A stretch of 64,000 nt of DNA from Bombilactobacillus mellifer. Lineage in GTDB: Bacteria; Bacillota; Bacilli; Lactobacillales; Lactobacillaceae. The stretch lies in the NCBI RefSeq assembly GCF_000970795.1, contig NZ_KQ034028.1, positions 1,023,839 to 1,087,838 on the forward strand. The letters are read 5' to 3'. The position numbers and the translations under genes are program-made. The notes under the pieces are model-generated. The model was not told the origin of the DNA, made no database searches, and saw only the letters and a list, made by a program, of their open reading frames with translations. Below, one piece after another: positions 28,840 to 41,156 of this stretch (positions are counted from its first letter, which is position 1; the number at the start of each line of letters is the position of its first letter).

Positions 28840-29829
28840 TTAATGTTGTTTATGCTGTTCAATATTGTCTAGCAAAATTCCTGTTCCCAAGGCAACTGTA
28901 TCCAAAGGATCATCGGCAATCAATACCGGTACTTGCAATTCCCGGGCAAATAGTTTATCGATACCTTTAACCAAAGAACCACCACCTGTGAGCATAATTC
29001 CGTGATCAATAATATCAGCGGATAGTTCCGGAGAAGCTTTTTCTAAAACACTTTTAACTCCATCAATAATGGAAAACATAATTTCTTCTAAAGCTTTTTG
29101 CGTGTCTTCTTCACTAATGGTGACACTAACCGGCAATCCATTCTGTAAATCTCGACCACGAATTTCCATTTGATGATCTGGATTAGCTTCAAAAACCGTT
29201 CCAATTTCCATTTTAACATTTTCGGCTGTATGTTCACCAATAATGATATTACAATGTTTTTTTACATAAGCTTGAATGGCAGTGTTCATCTTATCTCCTG
29301 CTAAGCGCAAGGAACGGCTCGCAGCAATATCACCCATGGATAATATAGCAATGTCACTAGTACCCCCACCAATATCAATTACCATATTACCTTGGGGTTT
29401 AAAAATATCCATACCAGCACCGACTGCCGCCACTTTTGGTTCTAATTCCAGGTAAACATCTTTACTGCCAGTCTGTTCGGCAGCTTCAATAATTGACTTT
29501 TGCTCAATTGACGTAATGTTCGTTGGACAACAAATCATAATGGTCGGTCTACTAAAGAGTGTTTTAACTTTAATTTTATCAATAAAATACTTCAACATTT
29601 TTTCAGTAATATCAAAATCAGCAATAACCCCGTCTTTTAATGGCCGAATTGCTTGAATATTTCCGGGCGTACGACCTACCATTTTATAAGCTTCCAAACC
29701 GACAGCTACTACTTTTTTATTTTCGGTATTAATTGCTACCACAGAAGGTTCGTTGATAACAATGCCCTCACCCTTCACATTAATTAAAATATTCGCAGTC
29801 CCCAAATCAATACCAATTGATTTTGCCAT
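28840..29829 (-). CDS. mbl: MreB-like actin homologue Mbl
   Basis: A second MreB-family actin, 329 residues from the ATG at 29829, which has CCTCC/GGAGG 7 bases upstream. Motifs: [19 protein letters not shown] and GIMLTGGGSLV. It shares all actin-fold elements with mreB of this window but lacks mreC/mreD partners; it instead heads the EpuA-yidD-DUF2969-rodA group. It probably guides RodA-dependent lateral wall synthesis. Confidence 0.93.
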   Translation of the reverse strand: MAKSIGIDLGTANILINVKGEGIVINEPSVVAINTENKKVVAVGLEAYKMVGRTPGNIQAIRPLKDGVIADFDITEKMLKYFIDKIKVKTLFSRPTIMICCPTNITSIEQKSIIEAAEQTGSKDVYLELEPKVAAVGAGMDIFKPQGNMVIDIGGGTSDIAILSMGDIAASRSLRLAGDKMNTAIQAYVKKHCNIIIGEHTAENVKMEIGTVFEANPDHQMEIRGRDLQNGLPVSVTISEEDTQKALEEIMFSIIDGVKSVLEKASPELSADIIDHGIMLTGGGSLVKGIDKLFARELQVPVLIADDPLDTVALGTGILLDNIEQHKQH

Positions 29830-29946
29830 TATCCGACCTCCAAAATCTCTGTTGCTAAACACTTATCATATTGAATGTTAATATTTTTAGTTTACCATAC
29901 GAACTAAATTCCCGTCATGGGGATTCAAAAATGTTTATAAGAAAAT

Positions 29947-30177
29947 TCAAAATAATAAATTCAAATTTTGGAATGCTTGGAGCAAACTCATAAACGCTTG
30001 GTTAATTAAATATCCTAAAGCTACCGCTACTAAAGCAATCAATAATTTTCCAAAATTATTACTATGTGGATGCAAAATTTTATCCCAATCCACACTTTGA
30101 ATTGCAACAAAGGCAATCCAAATAAAAATTATTAATCCACAAATGGATAGTAAACTTTGAATCCCTAATTGTCTCAC
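29947..30177 (-). CDS. DUF1146 family membrane protein (YwzB-like)
   Basis: A 76-residue protein with two membrane segments (about residues 7-27 and 44-65) and the family stretch QSVDWDKILHP between them. It commonly follows atpC in Bacilli. In many relatives murA stands between it and mbl; here murA is absent from the interval. Function unknown. Confidence 0.82.
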   Translation of the reverse strand: MRQLGIQSLLSICGLIIFIWIAFVAIQSVDWDKILHPHSNNFGKLLIALVAVALGYLINQAFMSLLQAFQNLNLLF

Positions 30178-30250
30178 AACAGCGCTCTCCTAATCAATCT
30201 TTTATTAGTTTAGTGTATCAAACTTAATGATGCAAATAAAATTACCATAT

Positions 30251-30275
30251 AAAAAGTCCTCAATTACGAGGACCT
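30251..30275 (-). terminator. Terminator of the ATP synthase operon
   Basis: On the minus strand AGGTCCTC-GTAATT-GAGGACTTTTT directly follows the atpC stop codon at 30276. Confidence 0.85.
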
Positions 30276-30704
30276 TTAACGATCATTATAAACATGAATT
30301 CGATTAACCGCCCGAGCCAAAGCTACTTCTGCGCGCCGACGATAATCGGGATCATTTTTGGCGACGGCTTGTTTAATATGGGCCTCCGCACGTTGTTTCG
30401 CATAACGCGCTCGCCGTAAATCGATATTAGCAGCTAATTCCGCACTATTAGCGACAATATTAGCAACGTTATCTTTGAATTCAATATAACCACCATTGAC
30501 GGCAATAGCATCTTCTCGATTAACATCATCCGCTCTTAATGTACGCACTTCGGCAATCTTTAAAGTTGCAATGATGGGGAAGTGATTGGGTAAAATACCT
30601 AAATCGCCATCAGTTGCCCGTGCAATAATTCGTTTAACATCCTGAGAATATACTTGACCGTCTGGTGTAACAATATTTAAAGATATTACATGATTAGCAT
30701 CCAT
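30276..30704 (-). CDS. atpC: ATP synthase F1 subunit epsilon
   Basis: The 142-residue central-stalk and regulatory subunit. It has the N-terminal beta-sandwich (VTPDGQVYSQDV, TDGDLGILPNHFPIIA) and two C-terminal helices ending in ARAVNRIHVYNDR. It is the last gene of the atpBEFHAGDC operon, 15 bases after atpD, and a terminator follows at once. Confidence 0.97.
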   Translation of the reverse strand: MDANHVISLNIVTPDGQVYSQDVKRIIARATDGDLGILPNHFPIIATLKIAEVRTLRADDVNREDAIAVNGGYIEFKDNVANIVANSAELAANIDLRRARYAKQRAEAHIKQAVAKNDPDYRRRAEVALARAVNRIHVYNDR

Positions 30705-30719
30705 TCAAACAACCTCCAG

Positions 30720-32171
<1,452 letters not shown>

Positions 32172-32187
32172 CTAAACAACTCCTTCC

Positions 32188-33114
32188 TTACTCAAGTGCT
32201 GCCGCACCACCAATGATTTCGGTGATTTCGGTAGTGATCTGGGCCTGCCGCGCCCGGTTAAATTGTAAAGTCAAACTAGAAATTAAATCATCAGCATTAT
32301 CCGTAGCGGTCCGCATCGCGGTCATGGAAGCAGCATGCTCAGCAGTTTTGGCATCCATAATTGAACCAAAAATAATACTTTCAATATATTGCGGTATTAA
32401 TTTTTGTAAAACCACCTCAACTGAAGGATCAACAATATATCCACGTTGAGAATCAGTATTTTTTAAATCAGCTTCATTAGCAATATCTTTAGAAATAGGA
32501 AATAACTTGTCTATTTTAAAGGTTGAAGTCAAAGAGTTGACATGGTGATTATAACATACGTAAAGTTTATCAAAGGCCCCTGCATCGAATAACTCAACGC
32601 AAGTTTTGACTAAACCTTGCACGGTAGCAAAGGAAGGCACATCTTCCACCCCCCGATATTCATACGCAATGTTAAAGCCCCGCTTTTTAAAAAAGTCAGC
32701 GCCGGTACCACCTACCGCAATGATCGAAAAAGCTTGGGTATCACCATGATGATTACGCTCAATGAGATCCATCATTGCTTTTAAAATTGTTGAATTATAG
32801 CTGCCGACTAAACCACGGTCAGAAGTAATAACAATATAAGCCGTCTTTTGAACTGGACGTTCTTTTAATAATTCTTTTAAAGACATTGGATCGTTAGAAG
32901 TGGCTGAAGCACTGTCATATTCACTAAGCATTTTGCTCGCCACCAAATGTGCGACAGTTTCTTTGATTTTATCTTTATAAACTTGATAAGCCTGCGATTT
33001 TTTTTCAATCCGTGTCAATTTAGATCCTGAAACCATTTGCATAGCATGAGTAATTTGACCAGTCTTCTTCGTCGAAGCAATGCGGCGTTTAATATCCATT
33101 AAGGATTCAGCCAT
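32188..33114 (-). CDS. atpG: ATP synthase F1 subunit gamma
   Basis: The 308-residue rotor shaft of F1. The N-terminal helix (DIKRRIASTKKTGQITHAMQMV, divided as DIKRRIASTKK and QITHAMQMV) and the C-terminal helix with AMRTATDNADDLI and FNRARQAQITTEITEIIGGA (FNRARQAQIT, EIIGGA) are diagnostic. It sits between atpA and atpD. Confidence 0.98.
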   Translation of the reverse strand: MAESLMDIKRRIASTKKTGQITHAMQMVSGSKLTRIEKKSQAYQVYKDKIKETVAHLVASKMLSEYDSASATSNDPMSLKELLKERPVQKTAYIVITSDRGLVGSYNSTILKAMMDLIERNHHGDTQAFSIIAVGGTGADFFKKRGFNIAYEYRGVEDVPSFATVQGLVKTCVELFDAGAFDKLYVCYNHHVNSLTSTFKIDKLFPISKDIANEADLKNTDSQRGYIVDPSVEVVLQKLIPQYIESIIFGSIMDAKTAEHAASMTAMRTATDNADDLISSLTLQFNRARQAQITTEITEIIGGAAALE

Positions 33115-33129
33115 AAGTCATCCCTCCTA

Positions 33130-34662
<1,533 letters not shown>

Positions 34663-34682
34663 TCATTTCACCTCTATTTAAT

Positions 34683-35228
34683 TTAATTGTTGAGCAAAAC
34701 CTGATTGAGATGCTGAAGTCGGGTACGAATACTGCCATCAACTATTTGATCACCGATTTGCGTAATAATGCCTCCTACAATCTCAGGATCAACTTTTGTT
34801 TCTACCAAAACTTGGTTGGCCCCTAGTCTTGTAGCCAAAGCAGCCTGCAATCGTGTGACTTGCTGATCATCCAACTCGACAGCCGAAGTAATAACAGCAT
34901 GATACGTTTTTGTCATTTGATCAAAGCGATGTTGATAAGCAGTCACAACTTCTGGCAAAATATCTAGTCGCTGATAATCAAATAATAATTGCAAAAAGCG
35001 TTGCATAATCGGGCTGACATTTTGTTGCATCAAATCAACCAATTTTTGCTTTTTTAAAACAGATAGGCGAGCATCAGAAAAAATATTCTTTAAATCAGGT
35101 ATTTGTTGGTAAACTTGCTCTAACTGCAATAATTCTTCTAAAATCGGTTCGTATTGGCGCTCTTCACCAGCATATTCAAATAAGGCTCTAGCATAACGCC
35201 GTCCAATTTCTTCCTTATTTAGTTTCAT
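34683..35228 (-). CDS. atpH: ATP synthase F1 subunit delta
   Basis: The 181-residue peripheral-stalk subunit. The N-terminal RRYARALFEYAGE motif and the C-terminal VDPEIVGGIITQIGDQIVDGS stretch (divided as VDPEIVGGI and IGDQIVDGSIRTRL) are typical. It overlaps the atpF 3' end by 14 bases, a usual sign of coupling. Confidence 0.97.
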   Translation of the reverse strand: MKLNKEEIGRRYARALFEYAGEERQYEPILEELLQLEQVYQQIPDLKNIFSDARLSVLKKQKLVDLMQQNVSPIMQRFLQLLFDYQRLDILPEVVTAYQHRFDQMTKTYHAVITSAVELDDQQVTRLQAALATRLGANQVLVETKVDPEIVGGIITQIGDQIVDGSIRTRLQHLNQVLLNN

Positions 35229-35736
35229 TGCTTGTCTTCAACTCCTTAATATATGAGTCGACTAAATCCTTTTGATCAGTCACCGAAAGTTCCCGACCAA
35301 TGATTCGCGAAGCAATATCTACTGAAATTTGGGCCACATCACTTTGAACAGATTTCATCGCATCTTCTTTGGCTTGCCGTGCATCGGCTAAAGCTTGCTG
35401 ATTAATTTCTTGGGCTTCAGAATGCGCCTGATCCACGATAGATTGGCGTTGATCTTTTCCGGATTGTTTGGCATCCGCTACAATCTTCACAGCTTCAGCT
35501 TTGGAATCCTGCAACGCCGTCATCCGCTGTTGTTTTAAGCTTTCAGCTTCTTGACGTTCATTGTCTGCATAATCTAAATCATCAGTAATTTTTTTTACTC
35601 GCTTGTCCATCATTTGAGTAATTGGACCCCAAGCAAAATGCTTCACCAACAAAGTTAGAATAATAAATGATATTAATACAAACAACGTATCACCAAGCGA
35701 AGATGACTCCGCTGCTAACCACAATGTCGTTTGCAC
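35215..35736 (-). CDS. atpF: ATP synthase Fo subunit b
   Basis: The 173-residue peripheral stalk subunit: one N-terminal membrane segment (about residues 15-33), KHFAWGPITQMMDKR at its end, then a long polar helix rich in A, Q, D and K that forms the dimeric stator. It lies between atpE and atpH. Confidence 0.97.
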   Translation of the reverse strand: MQTTLWLAAESSSLGDTLFVLISFIILTLLVKHFAWGPITQMMDKRVKKITDDLDYADNERQEAESLKQQRMTALQDSKAEAVKIVADAKQSGKDQRQSIVDQAHSEAQEINQQALADARQAKEDAMKSVQSDVAQISVDIASRIIGRELSVTDQKDLVDSYIKELKTSNETK

Positions 35737-35773
35737 TGATACGTCATTCCCTTCTTTTTATGAAATTGTTTCA

Positions 35774-35983
35774 CTAAATAACCAATAAGAAAGCAACAAC
35801 AATCGCTAGAATCGGCACCGCTTCAATTAAACCAACACCGATAAACATTGTAGAACGTAATTGTCCGCTCATTTCTGGCTGCCGTGCCATACTTTCAATT
35901 GTTTTTGAAATAACGTGACCATTACCATAAGAAGCAGCCAACGCTGCAAAGCCTGCTGCAATACCTGCACCTAAAAATTTCAT
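35774..35983 (-). CDS. atpE: ATP synthase Fo subunit c
   Basis: The 69-residue ring subunit with two membrane helices joined by the polar loop RQP (residues 34-36). The ion-binding carboxylate is E54 (GLIEAVPI). The first helix lacks the Gln that forms the sodium site in Na+-type rings and E54 is followed by Ala, so a proton ring is expected. Confidence 0.98.
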   Translation of the reverse strand: MKFLGAGIAAGFAALAASYGNGHVISKTIESMARQPEMSGQLRSTMFIGVGLIEAVPILAIVVAFLLVI

Positions 35984-36001
35984 TTATACTTTACCTCCAA
36001 A

Positions 36002-36712
36002 TTAATCTGCAACAATCTTGTGGGAAATGTAAACGCTCGATAGAGTAACGAAAACATATGCCTGAATTGCGCCTATAAAAACTGAAAATCCTTGCCAAAT
36101 CATTGAAAATGGCATCACACCAACAAATGTGATTAATCCCAATGTGTGAGATAACTTCACTAATAAATCGAGTAACACTTCTCCAGCATAAATATTGCCG
36201 TATAACCGCAAAGACAGTGTTAAAAAATTAGTAAATTCCTCTAAGAGATTAATCGGTCCCAAAAAGCTCACTGGCTTGGCAAAGCTTTTTAGATATCCCA
36301 TAAAACCAAATTTCTGAACACAGAAAAAATGTGATAAAACTAACGTAACAGTTCCTAAAGCCATCGTGACAATGGGGTCAGAAGTTGGCGATTTAACATA
36401 AGTCTTCCCGCCAACTGCAATCTCGAAAATTAAGCCCAATTGATTAGCAATAAAAATAAAAGCAAACAAAACAAATGCATAGAGCATAAAGGGTCGTGCT
36501 TCGCTTTTATTAGGAAATTGCGACTTAACAATTCCATTGGTAAAATCAACAATCCATTCTAAACAATTTTGGGCTTTTCCAGGACGCATTTCAATTTTTC
36601 GCGATAAAACGAAAAAAATTAAAAAGACAATAATCGCTGCAATCAAAGTTGACAAACAATTACTTACATTAAATGTTAAACCACCGATTGACACCAATGG
36701 ATGTGAGTTCAA
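36002..36712 (-). CDS. atpB: ATP synthase Fo subunit a
   Basis: The 236-residue proton channel subunit with about six membrane segments. The essential arginine is in the helix SLRLYGNIYAGE, with LLEEFTNFLTLSLRL before it. The start codon is TTG at 36712-36710, with AAAGGAG 9 bases upstream. It is the first gene of the operon; no atpI is present before it, only about 125 bases of AT-rich spacer after upp. Confidence 0.97.
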   Translation of the reverse strand: MNSHPLVSIGGLTFNVSNCLSTLIAAIIVFLIFFVLSRKIEMRPGKAQNCLEWIVDFTNGIVKSQFPNKSEARPFMLYAFVLFAFIFIANQLGLIFEIAVGGKTYVKSPTSDPIVTMALGTVTLVLSHFFCVQKFGFMGYLKSFAKPVSFLGPINLLEEFTNFLTLSLRLYGNIYAGEVLLDLLVKLSHTLGLITFVGVMPFSMIWQGFSVFIGAIQAYVFVTLSSVYISHKIVAD

Positions 36713-36837
36713 GTTACATCGCTCCTTTCTATTAGATTTACAAACTGCTTAAGGCTGATAAGTATATTGATAGATTACCACCAAAAAACAACAAATTCAA
36801 AGCAAAATGAAAATCATCATCATAAAAAAAGAATGGA

Positions 36838-37467
36838 CTATTTTGTACCAAACAGGCGATCGCCAGCATCTCCCAAGCCTGGGAAAATATAGCCGTTTTC
36901 ATTGAGCTTTTCATCTAGAGCTGCAGCATAAATATCAACATCAGGATTTTGATCTTGGACAGCCTTGACTCCTTCAGGAGCAGCCACTAAAACTACTAAA
37001 CGCATATGTTGTGCTCCACGCTTTTTTAAAGCCTCAATCGCCATGTTAGCAGATCCTCCTGTGGCCAGCATGGGATCAACAATAAATAATTCCCGTTGTT
37101 CGATATCTGAAGGTAATTTCACAAAATATTCATGTGGCTTGAGCGTTTTTTCATCCCGGTACATACCGATATGTCCAACTTTAGCGGCTGGGATCAACTG
37201 TAAAACACCATCAACCATTCCTAAACCCGCACGTAAGATAGGAATTACAGCCAATTTTTTGCCGGACAAAGTCTTTTGTACTGTTTCACCCATGGGCGTT
37301 TGCACTGTAACATCTTCTAACGGCAAATCGCGTGTTATTTCATAAACCATCAATTCGGCAATTTCGTTCGCCACTTCCCGAAAAACACGAGTTCCGGTAT
37401 CTTTATTCCGTATAATGGTTAATTTGTGTTGAATTAAGGGATGATTTAAAACTGTAAATTTTGACAT
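36838..37467 (-). CDS. upp: Uracil phosphoribosyltransferase
   Basis: Upp salvages uracil to UMP with PRPP. The 209-residue protein has the PRPP-binding motif [14 protein letters not shown] and the uracil site stretch [18 protein letters not shown], split as GYIFPGLG and [21 protein letters not shown] precedes the ATG. It lies between sua5 and the ATP synthase operon, the common order in lactobacilli. Confidence 0.98.
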   Translation of the reverse strand: MSKFTVLNHPLIQHKLTIIRNKDTGTRVFREVANEIAELMVYEITRDLPLEDVTVQTPMGETVQKTLSGKKLAVIPILRAGLGMVDGVLQLIPAAKVGHIGMYRDEKTLKPHEYFVKLPSDIEQRELFIVDPMLATGGSANMAIEALKKRGAQHMRLVVLVAAPEGVKAVQDQNPDVDIYAAALDEKLNENGYIFPGLGDAGDRLFGTK

Positions 37468-37480
37468 AGTAAACCTCCAA

Positions 37481-38491
37481 TTAGTGAAAATGTTGATTAC
37501 CAGCAGATTTGCTTAAACGATTCATATACGCTGAGCCTAATCCCGAATCTGTTTGCCCTTGTGCCAATATATATTGAATTTCCGGCACTAGATCAAATTG
37601 CCGTAAACCCGCAAATAATAAATGGCTGGCCGATTGTAAAGAATCACCTAAAGAAAAGGTCGCACTGGCGGCTGCTAAATCTAAGTTATCCAATACTTCT
37701 TGTTGGGCCATAACCGCAAAGTGTACCTTCTTTTGCTGCAACCAGGCAATAGCTTGTGGGAAGTCGCGCGGATGATCAACAATGATGACTTGGGCGCGCG
37801 GGGCATAATGCTTATATTTCATTCCAGGGGCTTTAGGAATTTCACCAGCTTGAACAGGATGGTGATCAGTTTGAACCGTACCTAAAATTCTCTGTAACTG
37901 CTCTAAAGTTAACGCACCTGGGCGCAATATGGTGGGTACTTTCACTGTTAAATCAATTACTGTCGATTCCAAACCTACCCGGGTTGGTCCATCATCAATA
38001 ATGGCCTTAATTTTGCCATTTAAATCATGATAGACATGATGTGCCGTTGTGGGACTCGGTTTACCCGACGTATTCGCTGATGGTCCTACAATCGGCCGTC
38101 CTAACTGGGTAATAGTTGTCAACGTAGCGGCGTTATCCGGCATTCGAAAAGCACAAGTTGTCAAACCGCCAGTGACCGTTGTTGATAAAGTCTGCGGCTT
38201 TAACTTTAAAATGATCGTTAGCGGCCCCGGCCAATAAGCGGTCATTAATTTTTCCGCCCGCTCATCTTTTTGTGCATATTGCCAAACCATTTGGGGACCA
38301 TCGACATGAACAATTAAGGGATTGTCACTGGGACGGCCTTTAGCCTGATAAACTGCCCGACAAGCTGTGGGATTAGTTGCATCGGCGCCTAAACCATAAA
38401 CAGTTTCCGTAGGAAATGCTACTAACTCCCCTTGGCCGAGCCAAGATGCCGCCTGTTGCGTTTGAGTATTAGCTAATATTTCAGTTTTCAA
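37481..38491 (-). CDS. ywlC: Threonylcarbamoyl-AMP synthase (Sua5/YwlC)
   Basis: Sua5 makes threonylcarbamoyl-AMP for t6A37 tRNA modification. The 336-residue protein has the YrdC domain ([47 protein letters not shown]) and a C-terminal Sua5 domain after a linker with [13 protein letters not shown]. The start is a TTG at 38491-38489, with GAGGTG 7 bases upstream, directly after the prmC stop. Confidence 0.95.
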   Translation of the reverse strand: MKTEILANTQTQQAASWLGQGELVAFPTETVYGLGADATNPTACRAVYQAKGRPSDNPLIVHVDGPQMVWQYAQKDERAEKLMTAYWPGPLTIILKLKPQTLSTTVTGGLTTCAFRMPDNAATLTTITQLGRPIVGPSANTSGKPSPTTAHHVYHDLNGKIKAIIDDGPTRVGLESTVIDLTVKVPTILRPGALTLEQLQRILGTVQTDHHPVQAGEIPKAPGMKYKHYAPRAQVIIVDHPRDFPQAIAWLQQKKVHFAVMAQQEVLDNLDLAAASATFSLGDSLQSASHLLFAGLRQFDLVPEIQYILAQGQTDSGLGSAYMNRLSKSAGNQHFH

Positions 38492-38492
38492 A

Positions 38493-39341
38493 TTATTTCA
38501 CCTCTTTTCGTTGAATGCGTAAAAAGCGCGGTTGACCAGCTAAATCCTGAAAAAAGTCTAACTGCCAGTCGGCTTGTTGTTTTGCAAATAGCTTACTGAT
38601 TTGAGCTTGCTGGTGAAACCCAAATTCCAAGTACAATCTTCCTCCGGGATTCAAAAAAGAAGCAAAATCAGCAAAAATGCGCTGATAAAATTCTAAACCA
38701 TCTGCGTCTGCAAATAAAGCCTGATGTGGTTCATATTCTATCACGGATCGATCCATATACTGAATTTCTTGTGCAGAAATATAAGGCGGATTAAACAAAA
38801 TCACATCAAACTTATCCCCTCTCACGGGTGCCCAGAGATCACCCTGCCGCAATTGGACTGGAACTTGATACTTATCGATATTATTTTGCGCAACCCGTAA
38901 AGCCGAAGAGCTAATATCTGTAGCAATTATTTTTTGCCATTGCGCTTTTAAAGCTAGAGTAATAATCAGGGCGCCTGAGCCAGTGCCTAATTCTAACACT
39001 GACTGATCATTTACGTCATCTGCTAAGATTTGAGCAATCATACTCTCACTATCTTGGCGTGGAATCAAGGTTGCCGCATTGACTTGAAATTGGTGTCCAT
39101 AAAACCACGCCTGACCTAAAATATATTGTGGCGGATAACCAGTTTGTGCTTGTTTAATATAAGCAAAATACTGCTCCTGCTGGGCCGGACTCATTAATTC
39201 ATGCTCATGCAAACTAAATTGTGTTGCAGTCCAGTGCAACATTTCCCACAGTAAATAACGCGCTGTATCCAACGGCTGCTGCGTATTTTTAAGCATTAAA
39301 AAAGCCCGCTGAAGGGCATCAGTATAGCTTAGTTTCACCAT
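38493..39341 (-). CDS. prmC: Peptide chain release factor N(5)-glutamine methyltransferase
   Basis: PrmC methylates the GGQ glutamine of release factors. The 282-residue protein has the SAM motif [11 protein letters not shown] and the catalytic FNPPYIS motif. It overlaps the prfA 3' end by 23 bases, so enzyme and substrate are encoded in one coupled unit. Confidence 0.97.
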   Translation of the reverse strand: MVKLSYTDALQRAFLMLKNTQQPLDTARYLLWEMLHWTATQFSLHEHELMSPAQQEQYFAYIKQAQTGYPPQYILGQAWFYGHQFQVNAATLIPRQDSESMIAQILADDVNDQSVLELGTGSGALIITLALKAQWQKIIATDISSSALRVAQNNIDKYQVPVQLRQGDLWAPVRGDKFDVILFNPPYISAQEIQYMDRSVIEYEPHQALFADADGLEFYQRIFADFASFLNPGGRLYLEFGFHQQAQISKLFAKQQADWQLDFFQDLAGQPRFLRIQRKEVK

Positions 39342-40416
39342 TTTGTATTTGCTCCAATTTTTGCGTCTGATCAGACAAGATTAAAGCATCAATGATTTCA
39401 TCTAATTGACCATTCATGATTTTATCTAATTTATTCAAGGACAACCCAATGCGATGATCTGTAACTCGATTTTGCGGATAATTATAAGTCCGAATCCGCT
39501 CCGACCGATCACCAGTGCCCACCGCTGATTTTCTTTCAGCTGCGTATTCATCTTGATTTTGGGATTCATAATAATCATAAACACGAGAACGTAAAATTTG
39601 CATGGCTTTTTCACGATTCTGCTGTTGCGATCGCTGGTCTTGCATCGCTACTACAATACCTGTGGGCAGATGCGTCATACGAACCGCTGAAGAAGTTTTA
39701 TTAATATGTTGTCCGCCTGCTCCGGAAGAACGATATACATCCACTCGAATATCTTTAGGATCAATCTCCAAATCCACTTCATCATACTCCGGCATGACAG
39801 CCACCGTAGCAGTAGAGGTGTGCACCCGTCCTGCTGACTCCGTTTGGGGAACACGCTGGACTCGATGCGCGCCGTTTTCAAATTTTAATTTTGAATAAAC
39901 ATTCTTGCCGCTGATCATCACGGCTACTTCTTTAAAGCCGCCGACCTCAGTTTTGGTCTCATCAATAATCTCAAAATTCCAATTTTGACGTTCAGCATAG
40001 CGTTCATACATATTTAACAAATCCCCGGCAAAAAGACTTGCCTCATCGCCGCCAGCAGCACCGCGAATCTCCATGATAATATTTTTATCATCATTGGGGT
40101 CTTTAGGCACCATTAAGAGTTTAATTTGATTTTCAACTTCTGCTAATTGCGGTTCCATAGCTGCCAAATCATCTTTAGCCAGTTCAATCAACTCTGGATC
40201 ATTATTTTCAGTCAGAACTTCTTTACTTTCCGCAATATCTGATTTTAATTGTTGGTATTTTTTAAAAGCTGTCACGATTTCTTGCATCTCTGCAGCTTCT
40301 TTGGAAATTTTTAAATATCTGGGAGTATCACTAATAACCTCAGGATCACTCATTAGTTCCTGCAGTTCTTCATAGTGTTCCACAAGCCCTTCCAACTGAT
40401 CAAAAATTTTATCCAC
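39319..40416 (-). CDS. prfA: Peptide chain release factor 1
   Basis: RF1 ends translation at UAA and UAG. I chose the GTG at 40416 (365 residues, VDKIFDQL) because GAGGA precedes it by the right distance; an in-frame GTG 12 bases upstream overlaps that ribosome binding site. The P-x-T stop-recognition motif ([16 protein letters not shown]) and the catalytic GGQ in [16 protein letters not shown] are present. Confidence 0.97.
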   Translation of the reverse strand: MDKIFDQLEGLVEHYEELQELMSDPEVISDTPRYLKISKEAAEMQEIVTAFKKYQQLKSDIAESKEVLTENNDPELIELAKDDLAAMEPQLAEVENQIKLLMVPKDPNDDKNIIMEIRGAAGGDEASLFAGDLLNMYERYAERQNWNFEIIDETKTEVGGFKEVAVMISGKNVYSKLKFENGAHRVQRVPQTESAGRVHTSTATVAVMPEYDEVDLEIDPKDIRVDVYRSSGAGGQHINKTSSAVRMTHLPTGIVVAMQDQRSQQQNREKAMQILRSRVYDYYESQNQDEYAAERKSAVGTGDRSERIRTYNYPQNRVTDHRIGLSLNKLDKIMNGQLDEIIDALILSDQTQKLEQIQNGETKLY

Positions 40417-40437
40417 AATAGTCCTCACTTTCGTTTT

Positions 40438-41016
40438 TTAGTTATTAGTTAACGGTGGGTTAAAATAATGATAACGACAAACAGGATAGTAAGTTTCATT
40501 GCCACCAATATAGATTTGTTCGCCACCGTAGTCGGGATGGTGATCAGTAATTCTTAAATTCATGGTTGCTTTTTTAGAACAGAACCAACAAATAGTTTTC
40601 ATTTCTTCAATTTTATCAGCATAAATTAATAAGGCTTGAGCTCCTGGAAACAATTGATTGCGGGAATCATTTTTTAAACCAAAAGCCATGACGGGAATAG
40701 CCAATTCATCAACTACTTGTGCTAATTGCTGAACTTGCGCCAATGTCAAAAACTGAGCTTCATCAATTAAAACGCAATCAGCTTGAGAATTTTCGGTTTG
40801 AATAATTTGCCATAAATTATCAGAGGCTCCCAGAGCCTGGGCCCGCCGTTTTAAACCAATCCGACTGGCAATATAGCCACTTTGTTCACGTGTATCTAAT
40901 TTACTGGTTAATAATAAAACCTGCTTTCCCTGTTCTTCATAATTATGAGCTACTTTCAAAACCTCAATAGATTTACCGGCATTCATCGCCCCATAGCGAT
41001 AAAATAATTGCGCCAC
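40438..41016 (-). CDS. tdk: Thymidine kinase
   Basis: Tdk phosphorylates thymidine for salvage. The 192-residue protein has the P-loop YGAMNAGKS (residues 8-16), the DEAQFL motif, and the zinc lasso cysteines CWFCSKK. The start is GTG at 41016 with GAGGAGG upstream. It heads the group tdk-prfA-prmC-sua5-upp, which runs on the minus strand. Confidence 0.97.
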   Translation of the reverse strand: MAQLFYRYGAMNAGKSIEVLKVAHNYEEQGKQVLLLTSKLDTREQSGYIASRIGLKRRAQALGASDNLWQIIQTENSQADCVLIDEAQFLTLAQVQQLAQVVDELAIPVMAFGLKNDSRNQLFPGAQALLIYADKIEEMKTICWFCSKKATMNLRITDHHPDYGGEQIYIGGNETYYPVCRYHYFNPPLTNN

Positions 41017-41051
41017 GTGAGTTATTCCTCCTCATTAATTCATCGTTTTCC

Positions 41052-41083
41052 ATTATACCCAAATCTGATAAAAGTTCCACAAA
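41052..41083 (-). promoter_or_regulatory. Probable promoter of the tdk operon
   Basis: On the minus strand the -10 TATAAT is at 41057-41052, preceded by GGG. A poor -35 (GTGGAA or TTGTGG) lies 17-19 bases upstream. The -10 is good; the -35 is weak. Confidence 0.6.
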
Positions 41084-41118
41084 TCTTCATACTGTCAGTA
41101 TCAAGAATTGCTCTTTTT

Positions 41119-41128
41119 GTGGTATGAT
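41119..41128 (+). promoter_or_regulatory. Extended -10 promoter of murT
   Basis: TGTGGTATGAT carries the -10 TATGAT (41123-41128) with an extended TG-G upstream. It sets the transcript start near 41135 and so rules out the earlier in-frame ATG at 41124 as the murT start. Confidence 0.65.
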
Positions 41129-41156
41129 TTTTTTATTAATAAAAAGGATGTTGCAC

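Noticed and set aside
41124-41156. Longer N-terminus for murT
   Set aside because: The earlier ATG lies inside the extended -10 element, and the ribosome binding site fits the ATG at 41157.
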